The notes beneath the pieces were generated by a model. That model made no database searches. It saw only the letters and a list, made by a program, of their open reading frames with translations, and had not been told where the DNA came from. The translations under genes were made by a program, and so were the position numbers. Positions 1 to 5,733 of a DNA stretch of 5,733 nt are shown here, piece after piece. Each line of letters starts with the position of its first letter. Position 1 is the first letter of the stretch. The DNA comes from Opitutaceae bacterium (GTDB lineage: Bacteria > Verrucomicrobiota > Verrucomicrobiia > Opitutales > Opitutaceae): contig PMSP01000249.1 in NCBI GenBank assembly GCA_003168315.1, positions 637 through 6,369 of the forward strand. The letters are read 5' to 3'.

Positions 1-216
1 TTCACGATGTACCTGCCGCCCCTCTTCCCGACGCTCCTTCGCACGACCGGGGCGGGCTTCTGCTACAATATCGGGCGGCTCGCCGCGGCCGCCGCGTCCC
101 TGATCTTCGGCTGGCTGGCGCCGGTGGGTGACTACCGCACCGCGCTCCTCTGCGCGGGCGCCCCGGTGCTCGGGGCGGCCCTCTGGACACTCCGCCTCCC
201 GGACGACGCCGCCTGA
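1..216 (+). CDS. MFS transporter, C-terminal fragment (cut by window start)
   Basis: The reading frame is open from base 1 and stops with TGA at 214-216, giving the last 71 residues of a protein whose start lies outside the window. The fragment begins with a YLPPLFPTLLRTTGAGFCYNIGR stretch, which closely matches the loop and start of helix 11 in sugar or organic-acid MFS permeases (the usual form is YLPELFPTRLRxTGxGFxYNxGR). Two hydrophobic segments follow, at about fragment residues 26-41 and 47-63; they fit helices 11 and 12 of a 12-helix inner-membrane carrier. A short polar tail ends the protein. The substrate cannot be told from this end, although this loop type is common in sugar-acid, sialate and aromatic-acid permeases. 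The next gene, 53 bases downstream on the same strand, is a propeller lactonase, which makes a sugar-related substrate plausible. An internal ATG at 7 is not the true start. Family assignment is fairly safe; substrate is unknown. Confidence 0.82.
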   Translation, partial: FTMYLPPLFPTLLRTTGAGFCYNIGRLAAAAASLIFGWLAPVGDYRTALLCAGAPVLGAALWTLRLPDDAA

Positions 217-269
217 ATTTTTTCCGCTGGCGGCTTGTCTTCGCCCGCGCGTCCCGTTCCTTTTCACGG

Positions 270-1334
270 ATGGGCGACAACCTCGGCGGCCACCGGCTGT
301 TCATCGGCACGTACACGAAGGGCAAGAGCCGCGGGATCTATTCGCTCTCCCTTGACCGGGGGAGCGGCGCCCTCGGAACCCCCGTCGTCGCTGCGGACGC
401 GCCGAACCCGACCTTCCTCGCCCTCTCGCCCGACAGGCAGTTCCTCTACGCGGTCTGCGCCGGCCCCGGATGGGCGTCCTCGTTCCGCATTGACCGAAAG
501 GAATTCCGGCTCACTGCGGTCCAGCAGAGGGAGCCCGACAAGAGCCCCACCCCCTGCCACGTCTCGGTCGACGCGGCGGGGCGCATGGCCCTCGCGGCCA
601 ACTACCACCTGGGACAGGCTGCCGCCATCCCGCTGAACGCCGACGGGACCCTGGGCGCGCCCAGGATCGTCACCCATTCGGGAAGCGGGCCGCATCCGAC
701 CCGGCAGACCACCTCCCATGTCCACTCGACGTATTTCTCGCCGGACGGCCGTTTCGCGATCGTGTGCGACCTCGGCCTCGACCGGATCTACACCTACCAG
801 ATCGACCGCGACGCGGTCGCCCTTGTCCCCGGGGCCCCGCCCTTCGTATCCTGCGCCCCGGGCGCCGGTCCGCGTCATTTCGCGTTCGGCAGGGACGGGA
901 GGCGGGCCTATGCGATAAACGAGCTCGATAGCACTATCGTGGCCTACGACTACAACGCCTCGAATGGCGCCCTGTCGCCGAGGGGATCCGTCTCGGTGCT
1001 GCCCCCGGCCCATCGCGGGGACGCCACGGCCGCGGAAGTGTGCGTCCACCCGAATGGCCGCTTCGTCTACGGTTCCGGCCGCGGTCCGGACACGATCGCC
1101 GTCTTCGCCGCCGACGGGGCGAGCGGAGCGCTCACACCGGTCGAGATCGTCCCCTGCGGCGGCAAGGGGCCCCGCAGCTTCTCGATATCGCCGGGCGGGG
1201 AATGGCTCGTCTGCGCCCACCAGGACTCGGACACGCTCTGCTCATTCCGGGTCGACGGGGAGTCGGGCCGGCTGACCCGGGTCCCGGGAACCGTTTCCGT
1301 GCCGATCCCGGTCTGCGTCCTCTTCCTCGACTGA
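270..1334 (+). CDS. Lactonase family protein, seven-bladed beta-propeller (6-phosphogluconolactonase-like)
   Basis: This complete 354-residue protein belongs to the propeller lactonase family typified by E. coli Pgl/YbhE (Pfam Lactonase), which hydrolyses 6-phosphogluconolactone in the oxidative pentose phosphate pathway; other members act on other lactones or cycloisomers. Family landmarks run the whole length: FIGTYTKG near residue 11, NPTFLALSPDRQFLYAV at 46-62, LAANY at 108-112, HVHSTYFSPDGRF at 150-162 followed by CDLGLDRIYTY at 166-176, GAGPRHFAF at 198-206, INELDSTIVAY at 216-226, HPNGRFVYGSGRG at 260-272, and a last-blade block GPRSFSISPGGEWLV plus QDSDTL at 300-323, ending in PVCVLF. 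Length is normal for the family. There is no signal peptide, and nine cysteines suggest a reducing cytosol. ATG at 270 is the only plausible start: the in-frame codons back to the MFS stop contain no ATG, GTG or TTG. No Shine-Dalgarno precedes it. It may be co-transcribed with the transporter upstream. The precise substrate is inferred, not shown. Confidence 0.9.
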   Translation: MGDNLGGHRLFIGTYTKGKSRGIYSLSLDRGSGALGTPVVAADAPNPTFLALSPDRQFLYAVCAGPGWASSFRIDRKEFRLTAVQQREPDKSPTPCHVSVDAAGRMALAANYHLGQAAAIPLNADGTLGAPRIVTHSGSGPHPTRQTTSHVHSTYFSPDGRFAIVCDLGLDRIYTYQIDRDAVALVPGAPPFVSCAPGAGPRHFAFGRDGRRAYAINELDSTIVAYDYNASNGALSPRGSVSVLPPAHRGDATAAEVCVHPNGRFVYGSGRGPDTIAVFAADGASGALTPVEIVPCGGKGPRSFSISPGGEWLVCAHQDSDTLCSFRVDGESGRLTRVPGTVSVPIPVCVLFLD

Positions 1335-1353
1335 TCCAGCGCCCCGACGCCGG

Positions 1354-1731
1354 CTACGGCATCTGCTGCACCGCCTCGATCGCCCCGAGGACCCCGGACT
1401 GGCTGAACGGCTTCTCCAGGAGGACGTGCGCCCCGAAATTCTTCGCGATCCTGAGGTACGAGTCCCTCGCGATGTGGCCGCCCCCGGACATGGCGATGAT
1501 CTTCACGGTCGGAAACTTCTTGCGGATCTCGGTGATGAACTCGAGGCCGTCCCTCTCGGGCATAAGGAGATCCGTTATCACCACCTGGATGGGCTGTGCG
1601 GCCAGCACCTTCGGGGCCTGGATCCCGTCCTCCGCGGACACAACGCTGTGCCCCGCCGCCTCAAGCATCAGGCACAGGAGCTCCCGGATCCCGGGTTCAT
1701 CATCAACGACTAGGATCGAACAGGGGGGCAT
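1354..1731 (-). CDS. Stand-alone CheY-like response regulator receiver protein
   Basis: This is a single receiver (REC) domain with no output domain, about 125 residues from the ATG at 1731. It should accept phosphate from a histidine kinase and signal by protein-protein contact in the cytoplasm. Numbering from this start: the acidic pocket is D10-D11 in ILVVDDEPG, the phospho-acceptor is D54 in VVITDLLMPERDG, the switch Ser is S82 in IIAMSGGG, and the conserved Lys is K107 in LLEKPF. All catalytic residues are present. The frame also allows an ATG at 1788, which adds 19 residues (144 in all). I prefer 1731 because receiver domains normally begin a few residues before ILVVDDE and because the added codons (CTT, CGT, TAT, CAT, AAA, CAA) are poorer in G/C at third positions than the rest. 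Neither start has a good Shine-Dalgarno. No kinase is in view. The gene ends 19 bases from the convergent lactonase and is transcribed away from hflX. The partner is unknown. Confidence 0.9.
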   Translation of the reverse strand: MPPCSILVVDDEPGIRELLCLMLEAAGHSVVSAEDGIQAPKVLAAQPIQVVITDLLMPERDGLEFITEIRKKFPTVKIIAMSGGGHIARDSYLRIAKNFGAHVLLEKPFSQSGVLGAIEAVQQMP

Positions 1732-1818
1732 TTGTTTGCCATGATAGGAGGCAAGGGTACGCTGAAGGGTGAGCTTCGGCAAGCCCATGTCCCATGAATC
1801 TATACCGCAATCCTTTAA
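1732..1818. promoter_or_regulatory. Divergent intergenic control region between response regulator and hflX
   Basis: This 87-base stretch (30 bases if the response regulator starts at 1788) must hold the promoters of two divergent genes and is visibly more A/T-rich than its surroundings. Seen in it are a TATACC box at 1801-1806, resembling a sigma-70 -10 element for hflX; a short direct repeat CCCATG at 1784-1789 and 1791-1796; and a weak GCTT/AAGC hairpin at 1773-1784. No convincing -35 hexamer lies at the right distance from TATACC. If that box is real, transcription would begin around 1812-1814, only a few bases before the hflX ATG at 1819. No clear -10/-35 pair was found for the minus-strand gene. 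The existence of a promoter here follows from the gene arrangement; the specific elements are guesses. Confidence 0.3.
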
Positions 1819-3120
1819 ATGGCTGATTTTCTCCCGACCCTGCCCAAGGCGCAGCGCGCGTTTCTGATCGGAGTTCAGACGCCGGAAATGCCCGAGGGCG
1901 AAGGGGAAGAGCTGCTGGCGGAACTGACCGAGCTCGTCGAGAACCTGGGGCTGTCGATCGTCCGGAGCGCCTTCGTCAAGCTGCGGGCCCCCTCACCCGC
2001 CCTCTTCCTCGGCAAGGGAAAGGCCGAGGAGATGATGGCGCTCGCAAAGGAGGACGGCGCGGAGGTGATCGTCTTCGACTCGGCGCTCTCGCCCGCGCAA
2101 CAGCGTAACTGGGAGGAACTTGCAGGCATGGCGGTCATCGACCGCCAGGAGGTCATCCTCGAGGTCTTTGCGGACCGCGCGCACACGAGGGAAGCCGTCC
2201 TCCAGGTGGCGCTTGCGCGGATGGAGTACTCCCTTCCCAGGCTGACCCGGGCATGGACCCACCTCTCCAGGCAGCGGGGCAAGGGGTCCATGGGCGGCGA
2301 GGGCGAGACGCAGCTTGAGCAGGACCGGCGCGTCGTCCGCGACCGCATCGCCCACCTGAAGCAGGAGCTCGCCCAGGTTGTCCGCCAACGGGGCGTCCAG
2401 CGGACGCGCCGGGTGCGCGTGCCCCTTCCGACGGCCTCGATCGTCGGCTACACGAACGCGGGCAAGTCCTCGCTCCTGAACAGGCTCACGGGTTCCGATG
2501 TCCTCGCGGTCGACAAGCTCTTTGCCACCCTCGACCCGACGACCCGCCAGCTTGTGCTCCCGGGAAACCAGAAGCTCCTCCTCACCGACACGGTCGGGTT
2601 CATCCGCCGCCTTCCCCACGGCCTCGTCGAGGCCTTCAAGGCCACGCTCGAGGAGGTGCTTGTCGCTGATTTCCTGATCCACGTGGTCGACATCACGAGC
2701 CCGCACTTCGAGAAGCACCGCGCGACAACCCTGAGCGTGCTGGCGGAGCTCGGCGCCGGCGACAGGCCGGTCGTCAACGTCTTCAACAAGGTCGACCTTG
2801 CGGACCCGATAGAGATCCGTGCCGCGAGGCAGGCCGTGCCGGACGCCCTCTTCGTGAGCGCCCGGACCGGCGCCGGGATCGATGCGCTCAAGGAGCGCTG
2901 CCGCGAGATGATCGCCGACAGCCTCGGGACGGTGCGGCTCCTCGTGCCCCATGACCGCTACGATGTTGTCGCGAAGCTGCACGCGTTGGGGCATGTGCAG
3001 GAGCAGGAGCACCGCGAGGAGGGGGTCCTCGTCACGGGCCGCTTCCCGGCGTCCCAGTCCGGCCTCCTCGCGCCCTTCGTCGTGAAGAGTGCCAGCGCGC
3101 GGAAGAAGGCCAGGGCGTGA
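1819..3120 (+). CDS. hflX: GTPase HflX, ribosome-associated
   Basis: This complete 433-residue protein is close to the usual family length (E. coli HflX is 426). HflX binds the 50S subunit and, in species studied, splits or rescues stalled ribosomes under heat or antibiotic stress. The N-terminal HflX domain shows FLGKGKAEE at 63-71, LSPAQQRNWEE at 90-100, VIDRQEVILEVFADRA at 106-121 and QVALARMEYSLPRL at 129-142. The glycine-rich family signature GGEGETQLEQDRR is at 159-171, followed by a helical linker. The G domain has G1 GYTNAGKSS at 210-218, a G2 region FATLDPTTR at 235-243, G3 DTVGF at 257-261, G4 NKVD at 323-326 and G5 SART at 347-350; a C-terminal domain of about 60 residues ends the protein. 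ATG at 1819 is preceded directly by an in-frame TAA, so no upstream extension is possible; no Shine-Dalgarno is visible. It is not next to hfq or hflKC as in E. coli. Its end lies 31 bases from a convergent gene, with no obvious terminator hairpin between them. Confidence 0.97.
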   Translation: MADFLPTLPKAQRAFLIGVQTPEMPEGEGEELLAELTELVENLGLSIVRSAFVKLRAPSPALFLGKGKAEEMMALAKEDGAEVIVFDSALSPAQQRNWEELAGMAVIDRQEVILEVFADRAHTREAVLQVALARMEYSLPRLTRAWTHLSRQRGKGSMGGEGETQLEQDRRVVRDRIAHLKQELAQVVRQRGVQRTRRVRVPLPTASIVGYTNAGKSSLLNRLTGSDVLAVDKLFATLDPTTRQLVLPGNQKLLLTDTVGFIRRLPHGLVEAFKATLEEVLVADFLIHVVDITSPHFEKHRATTLSVLAELGAGDRPVVNVFNKVDLADPIEIRAARQAVPDALFVSARTGAGIDALKERCREMIADSLGTVRLLVPHDRYDVVAKLHALGHVQEQEHREEGVLVTGRFPASQSGLLAPFVVKSASARKKARA

Positions 3121-3151
3121 TCCGGAACGGAACGAACCCTTCAGCCTAATC

Positions 3152-5476
3152 CTAGGGTCGCCGGGCGGCGGCTTCCTCCCTCTGCGCGCGGCCGAGCTCG
3201 TCCCGCGCCGCGGCAAGGTCGGAGATCGCCGTCCTTAGCCCGTCCTGCGTCTGCAGGATTTCATGCTGGAGTCCCACGAGCTCGGCGGATTCCGCGGAGA
3301 TGGCGGCCTGCATGTCCACCTGGACCCACGCAGTGGGCTCCGGCGGGGAAGCGGGGACCGGAGTCACGGGCCCCTCAAGGAGGGCGCGCAGCGATGGGGA
3401 GACATATTCCTGCCAGCCCTTCGCCTGGGCCCGCGCCTGTTCCGCAGTGATCTCCCCCCTTCGCACGCGGACGTCGAGGCGGACGGCGTTCAGGGTGCTG
3501 AGCTCCTCCGCCAGGGCCCGTCCGACTTTGCGGCACTCGGCCTGGTTGGCGACAAGCGCCGCCCGGTTGGACGCCACCGTTTGCCGCAGGCCGGCAAGGG
3601 TCGAGCGGGCGGACGCAAGCTGCGCCTGGATTTCCGTGATGCTGCGGACTGTCGCGACCTCGGAGGCCCCGGGCCGCGCAAAACCGAGCGGCCGGCGGCC
3701 GAGGGTGGCGAGCGTCGACTCGTAGATGAAATGGGCGTCGGTGTGGTCGTAGAACCCGTAGAACGCGGCTTCGGACAACCTGCCCGGGTTGTCAAGGACA
3801 GGGCCAAAGACCACCAGGGCGTTGCCGACGGATGCGCCTGCCAGCGCGCAGGTGACCAACGCCCTGCGCGTGGCCGTGAGCGCCGGAAGACCCTGCCACC
3901 AACGGGCCATGAACAGGACGAGAGCGGGGAAGCCCGGCTGGTAAAGCCTCGAGATCCACGTCCCGCTCATCACCCAGCCTCCCCCGGGGCTTGGCGGGAG
4001 GTTGACGGCAAGGAAAAGCCCGAGGGCCGCGGCGAGGAGCGCCAGCTCGGCGACATGGAACCTGGCGCGCGAGGTGAGCGGGTTCACCGCGAGCACGAAG
4101 AGGAAGAGCGCCGGCAGGAAAATGAAGTTTGCGGCAAAGAAGACGTCAAAGCCGTAGCCCGGCGCCCGGGTCGCCTGCTCCCACCACCCCGCAAGGTCGC
4201 CGGGATGGAGGTAGGACAGTATCACGGAGCGGTATATCCCGCTGTTGTTGTTCTCGAGGGATTGGCCGAAAACGTGGCCGAGGGCGAAGATCCAGCACGC
4301 CTGCGGGATCATCTGGAGGACGGCCGAGACGGCGGCGGCGCCAAGGCGGCGGCGCCAGGCGAGCACGATCACGGTCGCCGGGACATAGAACGCAGCCAGA
4401 TCGTATCCCAGGTAGACGATGCCCATCGCGAGCGAGAGGGCGGCCAGCCGCCACCCGGCGATCCCCGAGGCGAGGCGCCAGACCCCCATCATGAGGAGGA
4501 GGCTGCCCGGGAAGATGAGAGCATAGGAATAGGGCATCCCGGCCCAGTAGGCGGCCCCGGGATAGAGGGCCAGGATCCAGCCGGCGAAGACCGCCGCCCG
4601 CTCGCCGATCCAGCGGCGCATCAGGACAAGGGCGGCGACGAACGCCGCGACGTTGAGCGCGAGGCTCGTCAGCGTCCCCCCGATCTCGAAGCCAAAGACC
4701 TTCATGAGCGGCCAGCCGAGGACGGGGAACAGGATACGGCGCAGCAGGATCGCGTGGTCCCAGACCGAGCGGTCCCTTCCGTCCACGAAGTCGAACAGCA
4801 CCCGGAAATGCGGGTTGTCCTGGTTGTACGGGTATCCGTTTCCCGGCGTGACGACCATGGGGGCGCAGGTGTTGGCGTAGGGCGCGAGGGTCCCCGTGTT
4901 CAGGTACAATCCCAGGAGGAACAGCGCCGACGCCCCCAGGAGATGCCATTTCCAAAGAGGGACGCCGCGCGGCGAAACTCCAACCCGCGCGGACGCGCCG
5001 GCGAGCCCGTACCAGGCAACGACGCATGCCAGGAAAACGAGCATCGCCGTCACGCCCACGGCCGGGCGGTAGAGGACCGGCGTCGTCAGCGAGTAGCTGC
5101 GCCCGTTCGTTCGCGGGTCGGAGTTGTCCGTTGCGGAAAACACGACCCGGCCGGGCAGGTGGGCGAAGCAGGCTCCTCCGACAAGGTAGACCCTGTCCAC
5201 GTTGTGGACCTTGAGCGGGTAGGCGTGGCCGTCCTCGAAGAATTCAACGCGGCTGCGCATGCTCGGCCACCGGTCCGGCTCGCTGGCCGTGAACGCAGTG
5301 GCGTACCCGAAGGTCCCTGCCTCCGAATACGGCAGGATCGCGGCCGCGGGAATGGGCACCCTCCGGTCCGGGAGGATATCGAGCCCGTAGTTGTGGACCA
5401 CGAGCAGGAACGAAATCCCGGTGGCCAGCGCGAGGAGCCCGAGGAGCACCCGGCCGGGACGGCCCCGCGCGCTCAC
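3152..5476 (-). CDS. Polytopic membrane protein, possible GT-C-type glycosyltransferase, with C-terminal coiled coils
   Basis: I do not recognise a named family for this 774-residue protein. It starts at GTG (5474-5476) and ends at TAG (3152-3154). A first helix at about 9-27 is followed by a periplasmic head at about 28-135, with a YLVGG motif and ATDNSDPRTNGRSYSL. Hydrophobic segments then recur at about 136-158, 176-193, 268-286, 293-310, 316-334, 341-373, 380-400, 444-463, 475-492, 511-526 and 538-558. The loop at 194-243 is rich in Asp and leads into RRILFPVLG; with the later YPGAAYWAGMPYSYAL stretch this resembles the core of GT-C enzymes such as PIG-V or ArnT/PMT-like membrane glycosyltransferases, so transfer from a lipid-linked sugar is a reasonable but unproven guess. 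A conserved-looking FYDHTDAHFIYES block lies near 575-587. Two coiled-coil-like helices follow, at about 605-665 and 725-772, separated by a Pro-rich linker at 701-715. The gene overlaps the stop of its upstream partner by 4 bases. It could instead be a transporter or non-enzymatic scaffold. Confidence 0.85.
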   Translation of the reverse strand: MSARGRPGRVLLGLLALATGISFLLVVHNYGLDILPDRRVPIPAAAILPYSEAGTFGYATAFTASEPDRWPSMRSRVEFFEDGHAYPLKVHNVDRVYLVGGACFAHLPGRVVFSATDNSDPRTNGRSYSLTTPVLYRPAVGVTAMLVFLACVVAWYGLAGASARVGVSPRGVPLWKWHLLGASALFLLGLYLNTGTLAPYANTCAPMVVTPGNGYPYNQDNPHFRVLFDFVDGRDRSVWDHAILLRRILFPVLGWPLMKVFGFEIGGTLTSLALNVAAFVAALVLMRRWIGERAAVFAGWILALYPGAAYWAGMPYSYALIFPGSLLLMMGVWRLASGIAGWRLAALSLAMGIVYLGYDLAAFYVPATVIVLAWRRRLGAAAVSAVLQMIPQACWIFALGHVFGQSLENNNSGIYRSVILSYLHPGDLAGWWEQATRAPGYGFDVFFAANFIFLPALFLFVLAVNPLTSRARFHVAELALLAAALGLFLAVNLPPSPGGGWVMSGTWISRLYQPGFPALVLFMARWWQGLPALTATRRALVTCALAGASVGNALVVFGPVLDNPGRLSEAAFYGFYDHTDAHFIYESTLATLGRRPLGFARPGASEVATVRSITEIQAQLASARSTLAGLRQTVASNRAALVANQAECRKVGRALAEELSTLNAVRLDVRVRRGEITAEQARAQAKGWQEYVSPSLRALLEGPVTPVPASPPEPTAWVQVDMQAAISAESAELVGLQHEILQTQDGLRTAISDLAAARDELGRAQREEAAARRP
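4331..4357. repeat. 13-base tandem direct repeat inside the membrane-protein gene
   Basis: The 13-mer GGCGGCGGCGCCA occurs at 4331-4343 and again at 4345-4357, with one A between the copies (period 14). On the minus strand it encodes the WRRRLGAAA stretch at about residues 374-382, a positively charged cytoplasmic-type loop entering a helix. Because the period is not a multiple of three, loss or gain of one unit would shift the reading frame. It may be simply a chance product of GC-rich Arg and Ala codons. Confidence 0.6.
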
Positions 5477-5733
5477 CAGGCCGCCCTCCGCACCTCGCCC
5501 AGCTGCCCGCCGAAGACGCGCAGGCAGTCCTTGGCGCTGGCATCATTGCGCCCGACGACGACCTCCCGCTGCGGGGAGGCGTCGAGCGGGTGCTCGGCGT
5601 GGAGGACGACCCGGCCGTCCAGGCGCACCTCAACGGTGTCCCGCAGGTTCCTCAGGGACGCGGCCCCTCGGGAGGCCCATTCGGGATTCGAATCGGGGGG
5701 ATAGAGGGCTCCCTCGGTTATCTCGAGGCGGTG
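5473..5733 (-). CDS. C-terminal fragment of a probable beta-sandwich protein (cut by window end)
   Basis: The frame is open from the right edge of the window to TGA at 5473-5475 and gives the last 86 residues of a larger protein. It reads HRLEITEGALYPP near its start, then LRDTVEVRLDGRVVLHAEHPLD and EVVVGRNDASAKDCLRVFGGQLGEVRR at the end. Alternating polar and hydrophobic strands with an LDGxxVL turn, and the GRN and GGQLGEV elements, look like the final strands of a jelly-roll or concanavalin-like domain of the kind found in periplasmic or surface carbohydrate-binding modules. No helix or membrane segment is visible in this part. Its stop overlaps the GTG of the downstream membrane protein by 4 bases, so the two are very likely made together and may act on the same envelope or glycan process. 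The start, full length and function are outside the window; the fold is inferred from strand pattern and memory of similar sequences. Confidence 0.75.
   Translation of the reverse strand, partial: HRLEITEGALYPPDSNPEWASRGAASLRNLRDTVEVRLDGRVVLHAEHPLDASPQREVVVGRNDASAKDCLRVFGGQLGEVRRAAW
5485..5489 (-). promoter_or_regulatory. Shine-Dalgarno for the membrane-protein gene, inside the upstream gene
   Basis: On the minus strand GGAGG lies 8 bases before the GTG start at 5474-5476, within the last codons of the upstream gene. It is the only strong Shine-Dalgarno seen before any start in this window, and it supports the GTG as the true start. The start overlaps the upstream TGA as GTGA (5473-5476), the arrangement typical of translational coupling by terminating ribosomes. 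Confidence 0.7.

Noticed and set aside
217..269. T-run at 218-223 after the MFS stop as an intrinsic terminator
   Set aside because: No GC-rich hairpin directly precedes the run; CCGCTGGCGG follows it and has too short a loop to fold.
264..1220. A 318-codon open frame on the minus strand opposite the lactonase
   Set aside because: It is codon-aligned antisense to a gene with clear propeller motifs; the translation is low-complexity and lacks any recognisable domain.
1335..1380. Possible bidirectional terminator between the lactonase and the response regulator
   Set aside because: The best hairpin (GCCG/CGGC around the response-regulator stop) has only four pairs and no T-run on either side.
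1040..1744. A 234-codon plus-strand frame spanning the lactonase end and the response-regulator antisense
   Set aside because: It crosses two well-supported genes in other frames and has no coherent domain.
3121..3151. Possible terminator between the convergent hflX and membrane-protein genes
   Set aside because: The 31 bases hold a CCTAGG palindrome at the edge and repeated GGAAC/GAACC bits but no stem long enough to call.
1993..3216. A 407-codon open frame on the minus strand opposite hflX
   Set aside because: It is also codon-aligned antisense, for the same rare-codon reason. The plus frame carries every HflX and GTPase motif; the minus translation is Arg-rich and resembles nothing.
5685..5694. 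GATTCGAATC 10-base palindrome as an operator
   Set aside because: It lies inside the coding frame of the right-edge gene, away from any start, and is a single short copy.
3263..5704. An 813-codon open frame on the plus strand opposite the membrane-protein gene
   Set aside because: It is codon-aligned antisense to the 3152-5476 gene. In this register its stops would need TTA, CTA or TCA codons in the sense gene, and these are rare in GC-rich genomes, so the openness is expected. Its translation is low-complexity Arg/Gly/Glu with no domain pattern, whereas the minus frame has orderly helices, coiled coils, and a coupled start with a Shine-Dalgarno.

Overview
This is a GC-rich bacterial window (roughly two-thirds G+C by eye, with strong G/C preference at third codon positions). 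It is densely coded: six protein genes, two of them cut by the window edges, and no gap longer than about 90 bases. I see no RNA gene, CRISPR array, insertion sequence, integrase or phage gene. The mix (an SD-poor GC-rich genome, a sugar-type transporter next to a propeller lactonase, a single-domain response regulator, and large membrane proteins with a periplasmic head domain) reminds me most of Verrucomicrobiota, Opitutus-like. That is an impression only, and a GC-rich proteobacterium or planctomycete is not excluded.

Layout. Positions 1-216 (+) hold the C-terminal end of an MFS transporter. After 53 bases comes a complete cytosolic seven-bladed beta-propeller lactonase (270-1334, +), plausibly in the same sugar-metabolism transcription unit. 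Convergent with it, 19 bases away, is a stand-alone CheY-like response regulator (1354-1731, -; a longer start at 1788 is possible). A short divergent control region follows, and then a complete hflX gene (1819-3120, +) for the ribosome-associated GTPase. hflX converges, with a 31-base gap, on a minus-strand pair. The downstream member of the pair is a 774-residue polytopic membrane protein (3152-5476, -) that looks like a GT-C-type glycosyltransferase fold with an unusual C-terminal double coiled coil. Its GTG start overlaps the stop of a gene that runs off the right edge (5473-5733, -) and encodes the end of a probable beta-sandwich protein.

How the genes relate. There are three functional blocks: sugar uptake and lactone hydrolysis on the left, signalling and ribosome rescue in the middle, and a translationally coupled envelope or glycan-related pair on the right. 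Only the right-hand pair has direct sequence evidence for co-expression (a 4-base GTGA overlap with an internal Shine-Dalgarno). The most unusual object is the membrane protein with the coiled-coil tail. The rest is recognisable housekeeping or accessory gene content, and I do not see convincing evidence of a new multi-gene system within these 5.7 kb.
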